NCBI GenBank assembly: GCA_003598175.1
Contig: QZKN01000189.1
Span: forward strand, 1 to 56,075
Length of the DNA stretch: 56,075 bases
Origin: Candidatus Omnitrophota bacterium
GTDB taxonomy: Bacteria > Hinthialibacterota > Hinthialibacteria > Hinthialibacterales > Hinthialibacteraceae
Direction of reading: 5' to 3'
The translations under genes were made by a program, and so were the position numbers. Each line of letters begins with the position of its first letter. Positions within the stretch are counted from its first letter, which is position 1. Below the pieces are notes generated by a model, which saw nothing but the letters and a program-made list of their open reading frames with translations, searched no databases and was not told the origin of the DNA. Positions 43,493 through 50,839 of the stretch are shown here, one piece after another.

Positions 43493-44635
43493 ATGGACAA
43501 CTTTTTCTATCACAATCCGACGAAGGTGATTTTCGGCAAAGAAACCATTCCGCAAATTGGAGACGAGATCAAGAGACGGGAATGGAAGAAAGTGCTGCTT
43601 CTGGCGGGGGGCGGATCGATCAAGACAAACGGCGTCTATGACGCGGTAATCGATTCGTTGCAATCGGCCGGAATCGAATGGGTGGAAGTGTGGGGAGTGC
43701 GCGTCAATCCGCTGCTGGAAAAGGTATATGAAACAATCTCCACAGCGAAACGAGAGAATGTCGACGCCATCCTGGGCGTTGGCGGCGGCAGTGTGATCGA
43801 CAGCGCCAAAGCGGTCGCCGCCGGCTGTAAAATGAATGACATCTGGACGGCTTTTAAAGAGAAAATCGAAGTGGAAACGGCGTTGCCGGTATTTTGCGTC
43901 TTGACGCTTTCCGCAACCGGGACGGAAATGGATCCGTTTGCGGTGATTACCCACGAGAAAGAGAAGAAAAAGTGGCCGATTTCCGGTCCGGCTTTGTATC
44001 CCGTGGTTTCCATCATCGATCCGAGCGTGCAAGCCTCGCTTCCGGCGATTCAGACGGCTTACGGCGGCATCGACGCCATGTCTCACATCATGGAATTTCA
44101 CTTTATGGGGACCATCGAGGAAACGACGATTGCCCTCAACGAAAGTTTAATGCGCAGCATTATCAAAACTGTCGATCGTTTGCAGGAGAATCCGGCGGAT
44201 TATAACAGCCGCGCGAGTCTGGCCTGGGCCACGACGTTGGCGTTGAACGGGATTTCGGGAATCGGTTTGAAAGGCGGGGATTGGGCCACGCACTTCATTG
44301 AACACAGCATCAGCGCATTGTATCCACACATTGCCCACGCGGGAGGATTGGCCATCGTGTTTCCCGCGTGGATTTTACATATGCAGAATTACAATCCGCA
44401 AGGCTTTCAACGCTGGGCGCAGCAGGTGTGGAACGCCGGCAGCGTCGAGACGGCGGTGGAGGCCATGCGCGCCAAATACAATCGATGGGGAGTCGTCACT
44501 TCCCTCTACGACGCGGGCATTCCCGCAAGCGAGATTCAAGCGCTTGCCGATAACGCCTTTCAGTCGAGTCCACTCGGCCAATTGAAAATCCTGTCCCGCG
44601 ACGATATCGTATTGATCCTGCAATTGGCGGCGTGA
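43493..44635 (+). CDS. iron-containing alcohol dehydrogenase, YqhD/BdhA-like
   Basis: A 380-residue cytoplasmic group III alcohol dehydrogenase. The start sits at ATG 43493. Metal ligands are D194 and H198 (GGIDAMSHIMEF), H267 (GDWATHFIEH), and a His around 279-282 (YPHIAHAGG), the same numbers as in E. coli YqhD to within a residue. The nucleotide loop is GVGGGSVIDSAK (residues 96-107). It reduces aldehydes with NAD(P)H, possibly as detoxification or sugar metabolism. Downstream, 34 bases away, is the Cache-domain protein on the same strand. Confidence 0.92.
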   Translation: MDNFFYHNPTKVIFGKETIPQIGDEIKRREWKKVLLLAGGGSIKTNGVYDAVIDSLQSAGIEWVEVWGVRVNPLLEKVYETISTAKRENVDAILGVGGGSVIDSAKAVAAGCKMNDIWTAFKEKIEVETALPVFCVLTLSATGTEMDPFAVITHEKEKKKWPISGPALYPVVSIIDPSVQASLPAIQTAYGGIDAMSHIMEFHFMGTIEETTIALNESLMRSIIKTVDRLQENPADYNSRASLAWATTLALNGISGIGLKGGDWATHFIEHSISALYPHIAHAGGLAIVFPAWILHMQNYNPQGFQRWAQQVWNAGSVETAVEAMRAKYNRWGVVTSLYDAGIPASEIQALADNAFQSSPLGQLKILSRDDIVLILQLAA

Positions 44636-44669
44636 CGTCACAAAACGACGCCGCCACGGAGAACCAGCA

Positions 44670-45896
44670 ATGCGTAAATGGATACCTTGTTTTCTTTGCC
44701 TCGTTTTTTCGCTTTCTCTCGCTCATGCCGGACAGCACCATTCATCAGAACCGCCGATTCTGGCAAGCGTGAAAAAAAAGATTCAAACCGTGCTCGATCA
44801 CATGGACGGTCAACTCGCGAAGGCCGCCGATCGCCTGGGGAAAACCGGATTTGACGAGCCTCAAACTCGTGAGATTCTACAACGTTTATTCCAATCGACT
44901 CCGTATGTGGTTGACGCGTGTACGGTGGATCGAAATGGAATCATGCGGATGGTTGAACCGCAGGCGTATCAAAAGCACGAAGGCGCGGATATCAGCAAGC
45001 AGGAGCAAATTCTTCGTCTGCATCGGACGCGGAAACCGGTGTTGAGCCAATCATTTCGGGCGGTGGAGGGATTCGACGCGGTGGATTTGGAATGGCCGGT
45101 AATTGCAGAGCAAAACGTGCTGATCGGATCCGTGAGTCTGCTGATCCGACCGGAATCCCTGTTAGGCGAGCTGATCGTTCCGGATGTAAAGGGCTTTCCC
45201 GTGGATTTCTGGGTCATGCAAACGGACGGCCGTATCCTTTATGATTTCGACGTCGAGGAAATCGGACGGAATGTATTCAGCGATCCTATTTATCAACCCT
45301 TTCCGCAACTGCGGGAATTGGGAAAAACGATTGCCTCGCAACGCACGGGAAGCGGTCAGTATACCTTTCTCGATCAGGGATTGAAGAAATCGGTCGAGAA
45401 AAAGGCGGTGTGGGAAACCGTCTCGTTGCACGGAACCGAATGGCGACTGATTATGACGCAGATGATGAATGAACCAACGGCTTCCGTAACCAGAAACCTG
45501 GCGCAATTGGGCCTGGATTCAACCGACAAAGCGCTGCAGAAATTGGCTCATAACCCTGTCTTGCACAAGAGTATAAAAACGCAGGATAAGGAAAATATTT
45601 TGTCCCTATTCAAACAATTTTATGATGAACATCCCGGCCTGTATTCCATTCAGTGGATCGATAAAAACGATATCAGCCGCTATGGTTATCCGCCTCAGAA
45701 TAGCTTGTGCGATTATGATTACACCGAAAATCGGGAATCCATCGATAAAAATTTTTTAATGGCCGTGATCGAAAAGCAAGAGGCTTCTTTTGAATTTACC
45801 CTCGCCGAGGGATCGGACGCCAACTGTTATATGTGTCCGATCAACGATGGAACGCATTATCTCGGGTTGATTTATTTTTTACGCATTAAACCATAA
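44670..45896 (+). CDS. periplasmic double-Cache-like sensor domain protein without output domain
   Basis: A 408-residue protein with a signal peptide (MRKWIPCFLCLVFSLSLAHA) and no later TM helix. The segment from about residue 75 (VVDACTVDRNGIMRMVEPQAY; EWPVIAEQNVLIGSVSLLI; GFPVDFWVMQTDGRILYDFD) is a dCache/PAS-like extracytoplasmic ligand-binding fold. A second similar segment (HPGLYSIQWIDKNDISRYGY; FEFTLAEGSDANCYMCPIND; GTHYLGLIYFLRI) follows near the C-terminus. No kinase, chemoreceptor or cyclase part is attached, so it may bind a small molecule and act on a separate partner. It is 34 bases after the alcohol dehydrogenase. Confidence 0.6.
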   Translation: MRKWIPCFLCLVFSLSLAHAGQHHSSEPPILASVKKKIQTVLDHMDGQLAKAADRLGKTGFDEPQTREILQRLFQSTPYVVDACTVDRNGIMRMVEPQAYQKHEGADISKQEQILRLHRTRKPVLSQSFRAVEGFDAVDLEWPVIAEQNVLIGSVSLLIRPESLLGELIVPDVKGFPVDFWVMQTDGRILYDFDVEEIGRNVFSDPIYQPFPQLRELGKTIASQRTGSGQYTFLDQGLKKSVEKKAVWETVSLHGTEWRLIMTQMMNEPTASVTRNLAQLGLDSTDKALQKLAHNPVLHKSIKTQDKENILSLFKQFYDEHPGLYSIQWIDKNDISRYGYPPQNSLCDYDYTENRESIDKNFLMAVIEKQEASFEFTLAEGSDANCYMCPINDGTHYLGLIYFLRIKP

Positions 45897-45901
45897 CCCC
45901 A

Positions 45902-45921
45902 CCCACCGTTGAAACGGTGGG
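45902..45921 (+). terminator. hairpin after the Cache-domain gene
   Basis: CCCACCGTT-GA-AACGGTGGG, nine perfect pairs, six bases past the stop. No strong U-run follows, so it could be a repeat-type palindrome. Confidence 0.5.
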
Positions 45922-45962
45922 CTTGCTGCCGTTTACCCCCGTGGAGGCAATTGATAATCCAT

Positions 45963-46018
45963 ACTCATTTTTATATATTGTTGCGACCTGTTTGGTCATG
46001 ATGGTTATATTTGAGAAT
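45963..46018. repeat. GACC-N-GGTC palindrome family, copy 1
   Basis: Core GACC-TGTTT-GGTC (45985-45997) with AT-rich arms ending CATTTTTATAT on the left and a diverged right arm. It is in the convergent gap between the Cache-domain gene and alr. Related to 47273-47324, 50655-50697 and 50735-50787. Confidence 0.55.
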
Positions 46019-46072
46019 ATTGTGGCGCGGGCTTCCAGCCTGCGCGTGCAGACCGGAGATCTGCACCACAAT
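46019..46072. repeat. compound palindrome next to the alr stop
   Basis: Outer arms ATTGTGG (46019-46025) and CCACAAT (46066-46072) enclose two hairpins: 46025-46045 (GCGC-GGGCT..AGCC-GCGC type) and 46046-46066 (GTGCAGA..TCTGCAC). The whole could fold as a three-way junction and may end both convergent transcripts. Confidence 0.5.
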
Positions 46073-46075
46073 GTT

Positions 46076-47200
46076 TCATCCGTCCGTTATGACCAGCCGG
46101 TTGCGGTTGCATTTCCCGATCAGGCAGCTGATTTCGTAATTGATCGTATTCGCCCTTCTTGCCAATTCTTCCGCGAAAATCGTATCATTCCCTTGCGCGC
46201 CCAGCAGTGTGACTTTATCGCCGATCGCAATGCTGGGTAGGTGCGTTACGTCGACGGTGGTCATATCCATCGAAATCCGTCCGATGACCGGGCAACGGAT
46301 TCCCCGGATCAATACATCGGCGTTGTTCGAAAAGTCGCGGAGATAGCCGTCGGCGTATCCGATCGGCAGAGTGGCGATTCGACGTTCCCGATCGAGGATG
46401 TAGGTCATTCCGTATCCGATGCCGGCGCCTTTGGGAACGTCGCGAACCTGAACGACGGTAGTTTGCCAGGACATGACCGGTTGAATCCGGGGCGGAAGAG
46501 CAACATGCTCCGACGGCGTCATGCCATAGGAGGCGATCCCGACTCGCACCATACTTTTCCAGCTTGGCGGGAAACGCAGACAGGCGGCGCTGTTGGCGGC
46601 GTGATATACAATCGACGGCGGCAACCATTCGGATATCGCTTGAATCTGTGATTCGAACCGTTCCTGCTGTTCCAAAGTGATCCGTTCGGATTCTTCGTCG
46701 GCGCAGGGGAAGTGCGTCATGACGCCTTTGATCATGATGCCGGGAAGTTCGCAGGCGCGGCGGATCATTTCCCGCTGCAATGGATAGGAAAATCCCATAC
46801 GTCCGATGCCGACGTCCAGTTTGAGATGGACGGGAATTTTTTGTTGTCGGCGTTCTCCCAATTGAGAGAGAAATTCGGCGGAAGGGAGCGAACCGACGCA
46901 TTCTTCGACGCGCCACTGTCGCGCTTCTTCCGCCTCTTCGTACGTTGTGGGGCGAAGGCGGATAACGGGGCATGTCGGATGATGGGCGCGGACGGCTTCC
47001 GCTTCCCAATTGTCGACGATGGCGAGAACGTCCGCGCCGGCGCGAAAGGCGGCGCATGAAATGGACTGCACTCCATGGCCGTAAGCGTCCGCTTTGACGA
47101 CGGCGCATAACCGACAGGAAGGGGACAGCAGCGATTTAAAAAAACGGATATTGTCTTCAAACGCTCGCAGATCGATGAAAACCCGTGTAAGATGAATCAT
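46076..47200 (-). CDS. alr: alanine racemase
   Basis: A 374-residue PLP enzyme making D-alanine for peptidoglycan. The PLP lysine is K36 in AVVKADAYGHG. VHLKLDVGIGRMGF, HAANSAACLR, VRVGIASYG and GIGYGMTYIL (catalytic Tyr region) are typical, as is ISMDMTTVDVT. Length is normal (about 360-380). Start ATG 47200 lacks a clear ribosome site. It shows the organism has a peptidoglycan wall. It is divergent from the membrane protein gene across a 306-base gap that holds palindrome copy 2 and a small MITE-like element. Confidence 0.93.
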   Translation of the reverse strand: MIHLTRVFIDLRAFEDNIRFFKSLLSPSCRLCAVVKADAYGHGVQSISCAAFRAGADVLAIVDNWEAEAVRAHHPTCPVIRLRPTTYEEAEEARQWRVEECVGSLPSAEFLSQLGERRQQKIPVHLKLDVGIGRMGFSYPLQREMIRRACELPGIMIKGVMTHFPCADEESERITLEQQERFESQIQAISEWLPPSIVYHAANSAACLRFPPSWKSMVRVGIASYGMTPSEHVALPPRIQPVMSWQTTVVQVRDVPKGAGIGYGMTYILDRERRIATLPIGYADGYLRDFSNNADVLIRGIRCPVIGRISMDMTTVDVTHLPSIAIGDKVTLLGAQGNDTIFAEELARRANTINYEISCLIGKCNRNRLVITDG

Positions 47201-47272
47201 GATGTTGAGTACCGACTTGTTTATTAATTTGAATCAATAATACCAGAAAGAAACCGATCGGATTCGATCCAT

Positions 47273-47324
47273 ATTCATTTTTTATAACGATATGATCGCT
47301 TGATCACAACGATAGATGAAAATG
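47273..47324. repeat. GACC-N-GGTC palindrome family, copy 2
   Basis: Core GATC-GCTT-GATC (47294-47305), left arm starting ATTCATTTTTTATAACG, right arm ending ACGATAGATGAAAATG. It shares its right half with the 128-bp element that begins at 47302. Confidence 0.6.
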
Positions 47325-47429
47325 TACTCCTTTTTCTCCCCCCTCAATCCCCCGTCAACGGGGGAAATGGGCTCCCGCCCCGTTGACGGGGAGGGTTGGG
47401 GAGGGGGATATTTTCATGTAAAAGTGATC
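47302..47429. mobile_element. small MITE-like element with GATCAC/GTGATC ends
   Basis: Ends GATCAC (47302-47307) and GTGATC (47424-47429), with inner matching blocks ATGAAAAT (47316-47323) and ATTTTCAT (47410-47417). The centre is a large C/G palindrome with arms CCCCGTCAACGGGG and CCCCGTTGACGGGG (47378-47391). There is no gene. It probably derives from the palindrome family rather than from an independent transposon. Confidence 0.5.
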
Positions 47430-47506
47430 CGATTTATCATAGTATAGTTGTTTCAAATACAATTGATGAAATTGTCGATACCATCAGATTTATGAAGGAT
47501 GCAATC

Positions 47507-48703
47507 ATGGCGCATTGTACGGATGCTTTCGGGCGGGGATGGAGCCATATGATTCGGTTGTTGTTTCAACCGTTTCGTTTTGTTTTTTGGTTGAAAATGG
47601 CTATTCTCGTTTTATTGATCAATGGTTTTTCGAGTTCGAACCTGTTTCAATATCGCAGTCGCGACCCCGCCAATTTTCAAGAACTCGATGCCATGGCCGA
47701 TCGGATGCTGGAAATGCTGCCGTTCGTCGTTCTCATGGTCGTTTTGTTGTTGATGCTCATGATCGTACTGGCTTTTCTCGCATCCGTGGCGCGCGTGCTT
47801 TTTTATCGAGGCGTGCGGGACGGCGTCATTTATTTTGGACGGTATATTCGCGAACATCATTCGGCAATCGTAAGTTATTTTTTGTGGAATGTGATCTTTA
47901 CGATCGTAATCGTTATTTTTCTTTTTCTCGCCGGTTTTGCTCTCGTATTGGTGTCTCTTCTGCTTGGCGCATGGGAGGGAGACACAACCGGAATTGTGAT
48001 CGCGGCGACGCTGGGGCTTGGATTTGTTTTTCTGCTCCTGATGCTGGCGATTGTGTACAGTGTGCTGCTGGATTCGATGGTCCTGCCGCAGATGATCTTG
48101 AAAAACCAAGGCATTTTCGCCTCGTGGTCGAATGCGATGGGAATGGCGTTGGAAAATTTATGGGAATTCACCGGATACGTATTCATCCGTGTCGCTCTGG
48201 GAATCGGAGTCGGGATATTGATGTTCATTATCGGGATTGTAATCGGCATGTTTTCGTTGGTATTCATGATTCCGTTGTCCGGCGGAGGAGAAATCGGAAT
48301 GGCGGCGACCATCCTTATAGCGATCATCCTATTGCCCGTGATGTTCGTCCTATCCTTTTTCCTGCTTCCGATTCCCGTGTTTCAGGATGCGTACGCCCTG
48401 GCGTTCATGGCGGAATTGACGGGGGATGCCGCGTATGAGCCGGGAGGGAAACCGACGCCCGAAACCGTTCGCGACATGCCGTCTCTCTCCGGCGCTCCGG
48501 TTGGATCTTCCCCGATGTCCGCTTTCACGCCGAGTCCGTCCGGATCGATCAATTTTAAAGATATTCCCGTTTGTCCCGAGGATGGGATACGTATATCGCC
48601 CTTGGAAAATAGAAAGGAAACTGATTTTCAGAATAGCGAGGAAGACAAGCCTGATCTCTTGACAAAAGAACCACCGCCGGTCCCACCGGATGGGCGGCGG
48701 TGA
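47507..48703 (+). CDS. polytopic membrane protein with proline-rich tail, function unknown
   Basis: About 398 residues from ATG 47507, preceded by GAAGGATGCAATC; earlier in-frame ATGs lack a ribosome site. MAHCTDAFGRGWSHMIRLLF opens with an amphipathic region. Four to six long hydrophobic segments follow (MLPFVVLMVVLLLMLMIVLA; VIFTIVIVIFLFLAGFALVL; IVIAATLGLGFVFLLLMLAI; two glycine-rich TMs further on). The final ~70 residues are hydrophilic and Pro/Ser-rich and probably cytoplasmic. I do not recognise the family with certainty. The pattern of an N-terminal domain then paired helices resembles DUF7544/DUF4013-like membrane proteins. Confidence 0.6.
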   Translation: MAHCTDAFGRGWSHMIRLLFQPFRFVFWLKMAILVLLINGFSSSNLFQYRSRDPANFQELDAMADRMLEMLPFVVLMVVLLLMLMIVLAFLASVARVLFYRGVRDGVIYFGRYIREHHSAIVSYFLWNVIFTIVIVIFLFLAGFALVLVSLLLGAWEGDTTGIVIAATLGLGFVFLLLMLAIVYSVLLDSMVLPQMILKNQGIFASWSNAMGMALENLWEFTGYVFIRVALGIGVGILMFIIGIVIGMFSLVFMIPLSGGGEIGMAATILIAIILLPVMFVLSFFLLPIPVFQDAYALAFMAELTGDAAYEPGGKPTPETVRDMPSLSGAPVGSSPMSAFTPSPSGSINFKDIPVCPEDGIRISPLENRKETDFQNSEEDKPDLLTKEPPPVPPDGRR

Positions 48704-48739
48704 TTCACGGATAGTCAATGATGGGAAGGAAATGTCCGA

Positions 48740-49273
48740 TTACCCATCGATAGCGTTCAAGGCGTCGGCGTACGCTTGAAACGTTCTTTGATCAAACAGC
48801 ACGAAACGGACCAACGTAATCAACGAATTCTCGAGTAAAAAAGAATGCACTGTTCGTAAGGCGATTGGCGCCGCTTCGTTCACCGGATATCCGTAAACGC
48901 CGGTGCTGATGGATGGAAACGCCACGGTTTTGACGTGGTTTTCCACCGCAATTTCAAGACTGCGGCGATAGCAGGATGCAAGCAATGCGGCTTCGTTTGC
49001 GGTCCCGCCATGATAAACGGGACCGACGGTATGAATCACGAATTGGGCTTTCATGTTGCCTGCCGTCGTAATTTTCGCGTCGCCGGTCTTACAGCCGCCG
49101 AGGTTCCGGCATTCCTCCAGAATTTGCGGGCCGCCGGCGCGATGAATCGCGCCATCCACGCCGCCGCCGCCAAGCAGACTGGTGTTCGCGGCATTCACGA
49201 TGGCGTCGGTATCCTGTTGCGTAATGTCGCCTTGAACCAGTTCAAGAAAGGAATCGGCTATCTTCTTCTTCAT
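48740..49273 (-). CDS. macro domain protein, ADP-ribose/O-acetyl-ADP-ribose deacetylase type
   Basis: A 177-residue protein of the MacroD/YmdB type. Key motifs are VQGDITQQDTDAIVNAANTS, LLGGGGVDGAIHRAGG (substrate loop with the catalytic Asp) and AFPSISTGVYGYPVNEAA. It should hydrolyse O-acetyl-ADP-ribose or remove mono-ADP-ribose from proteins or RNA in the cytoplasm. Its ATG overlaps the last bases of the BON lipoprotein gene (49270-49273), so the two are translationally coupled. Confidence 0.92.
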   Translation of the reverse strand: MKKKIADSFLELVQGDITQQDTDAIVNAANTSLLGGGGVDGAIHRAGGPQILEECRNLGGCKTGDAKITTAGNMKAQFVIHTVGPVYHGGTANEAALLASCYRRSLEIAVENHVKTVAFPSISTGVYGYPVNEAAPIALRTVHSFLLENSLITLVRFVLFDQRTFQAYADALNAIDG

Positions 49274-49569
49274 TTGGTTTGGATGAAACTCTTGACATCC
49301 TTTACGCCTTCCGAACTTTGCGCGATTGCCATCGCCTGTTCCTTGGCCAGGACGGTTGCGACTTCGCCTTCCAACTGGACGCCGCCTTTGTTCACGATAA
49401 TATTGATTTCAAAGGGGCCTTCCGGGCCGGCGGGCGCTTCGAGTTGAGTCTTGATTTGATTGGCGATGGTTTGATCGTCGAGAGTCACTTTTTTTGTGGA
49501 CGCGCAACCAATCAACGCGATACAAAAAAAGCCAACGGTTAACAATAACATGAAACGGCGAAGATTCAT
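49270..49569 (-). CDS. BON-domain lipoprotein
   Basis: About 99 residues from ATG 49569, with GGAGG five bases upstream (a TTG at 49581 is less likely). The N-terminus is a lipoprotein signal with the lipobox L-I-G-C (FCIALIGCAS), placing the mature protein on a periplasmic membrane face. The remainder is one BON domain: TIANQIKTQLEA, INIIVNKGGVQLEGEVATVL and AKEQAMAIAQSSEGVKDVKS. BON proteins bind phospholipid and help keep the envelope intact under stress. Its end overlaps the macro domain gene start by four bases. Confidence 0.88.
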   Translation of the reverse strand: MNLRRFMLLLTVGFFCIALIGCASTKKVTLDDQTIANQIKTQLEAPAGPEGPFEINIIVNKGGVQLEGEVATVLAKEQAMAIAQSSEGVKDVKSFIQTK

Positions 49570-49630
49570 CTTTTCCTCCAACGTCGTGAATATGGTTCTC
49601 GAGTTGTGTCGAGTAAATTGCTATAGGACT

Positions 49631-50647
49631 ATGATACGAAAAAAAACTCAAACCGGCAAGATATGGTTCACGGATTCCGTCGGGAAAGCGAAGAGTTTTT
49701 TGCTTTTCGTCCCGTTGCTCTTCTGTGTGAATTGTGGAACGGTGCGCCTGCACGCCCGGTATTCGGGTCCCTTGCAGCCTCCACCGGATTTCGCGGCGGA
49801 TTACGCTTATCCCGCCAATTGGTCGGCTGCGCCCGCGGAGGAGCAGCCGAAGGATTGTGAGCGATTTCTCATTCAACTGCCGGACGACGATCCATCGAAA
49901 CAAAATCCCATTCTCGTTGATTATTACCGCTGTGAAGGCAAAGGGAAACGTCCGGGTATTCTGGTTTCGCCGATTCTCGGCGGGCGCAATCGGATCGCTT
50001 CTCATTTTGCCCGTTTCTTTTCGCAACGTGGGTATCATTGCATTGTGGTTCACCGCCCGCCGGATTTAACGACGGAAATTGCCGATCCATGCCAATTTGA
50101 AGAGCGTCTGCGGAATGCGGTCATTCGCGATCGCGTCGCGTTGGATTGGTTTTGCCGCCAACCGGACGTGTCCGCCAATGCGATCGGCAGTTTCGGCGTC
50201 AGTTATGGCGGCATTAAAAATGTAGTGCTCGCAGGGGTGGACGATCGATTGCAAGCCCACGTGTTTGCATTGGCGGGCGGGGATCTGGCGTCGATTTTCG
50301 TCGCCAGCAATGAGAAAAAACTGATTCGCATCCGCGAAAAGCTGATCGAAGAGCATGGTTGGAATCTCGCGCAGACGGAGGAAGAACTGCATCGGACGTT
50401 TTTCACGGAGCCGCTGCGATTTGCGCCTTTCGTGGATGCAAGAAAAACTCTCTTGTTCCTCGCCAGAATGGATGCGACCGTGCCGCGCAAAAACGGAGAA
50501 CTCTTGCGGCAAAAGTTGGGATTTCCGAAAACCGTTTATCTTCCCGCCGGACATTATTCGGCGGCGTTGTACACGGGGATCATCGGATTACCATTCGTGG
50601 AATGGCAGGCGTTGGGATTTTTTGACGCTCATCTCAAAACGCGGTGA
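49631..50647 (+). CDS. alpha/beta hydrolase, probably exported
   Basis: About 338 residues from ATG 49631; an earlier in-frame ATG at 49496 overlaps the lipoprotein gene and is unlikely. The N-terminal hydrophobic stretch SFLLFVPLLFCVNCGTV may be a lipoprotein-type signal with an atypical lipobox (V-N-C). The nucleophile elbow is SFGVSYGGIKN (G-x-S-x-G). The acid may be the D of LFLARMDATVP and the base the H of PAGHYSAALY. LVSPILGGRNRIASHFARFF and YHCIVVHRPP supply the oxyanion strand and early core. The substrate is unknown. It is followed by a repeat-rich gap before the GH42-like gene. Confidence 0.65.
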   Translation: MIRKKTQTGKIWFTDSVGKAKSFLLFVPLLFCVNCGTVRLHARYSGPLQPPPDFAADYAYPANWSAAPAEEQPKDCERFLIQLPDDDPSKQNPILVDYYRCEGKGKRPGILVSPILGGRNRIASHFARFFSQRGYHCIVVHRPPDLTTEIADPCQFEERLRNAVIRDRVALDWFCRQPDVSANAIGSFGVSYGGIKNVVLAGVDDRLQAHVFALAGGDLASIFVASNEKKLIRIREKLIEEHGWNLAQTEEELHRTFFTEPLRFAPFVDARKTLLFLARMDATVPRKNGELLRQKLGFPKTVYLPAGHYSAALYTGIIGLPFVEWQALGFFDAHLKTR

Positions 50648-50654
50648 ACACATA

Positions 50655-50697
50655 TGAATCCACATGACCGGTTGGTCACAGCGAAAGATGAAAATGC
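50655..50697. repeat. GACC-N-GGTC palindrome family, copy 3
   Basis: Core GACC-GGTT-GGTC (50666-50677); right arm ACAGCGAAAGATGAAAATGC is well kept, the left arm is diverged. It is followed by a GCGGACG..CGTCCGC hairpin (50712-50728). Confidence 0.6.
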
Positions 50698-50734
50698 TTG
50701 CGGTTCAAGATGCGGACGGGACGTCCGCGCTCCC

Positions 50735-50787
50735 ACATTTTTATATAAACCGTCATGACCGATCGGTCACAACGATAAATGAAAATA
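50735..50787. repeat. GACC-N-GGTC palindrome family, copy 4
   Basis: The best-formed copy: core GACC-GATC-GGTC (50757-50768), left arm beginning ACATTTTTATATAAACCG, right arm ACAACGATAAATGAAAATAC. It lies 53 bases before the GH42-like start, directly upstream of the perfect 25-base palindrome at 50794. Confidence 0.7.
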
Positions 50788-50793
50788 CCTCGA

Positions 50794-50818
50794 AGGGGCA
50801 GGTTTCAAACCTGCCCCT
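50794..50818. repeat. perfect 25-base palindrome
   Basis: AGGGGCAGGTTT-C-AAACCTGCCCCT, a 12-pair stem around a single base, 21 bases before the GH42-like start. A second, weaker hairpin is at 50712-50728. It could sequester or terminate leader RNA. Confidence 0.6.
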
Positions 50819-50839
50819 CCAGCAAATGGAGAACATACC

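Noticed and set aside
45902..50818. Each intergenic hairpin as an ordinary intrinsic terminator
   Set aside because: Most lack a U-run and several recur as families, so I describe them as repeats or possible terminators.
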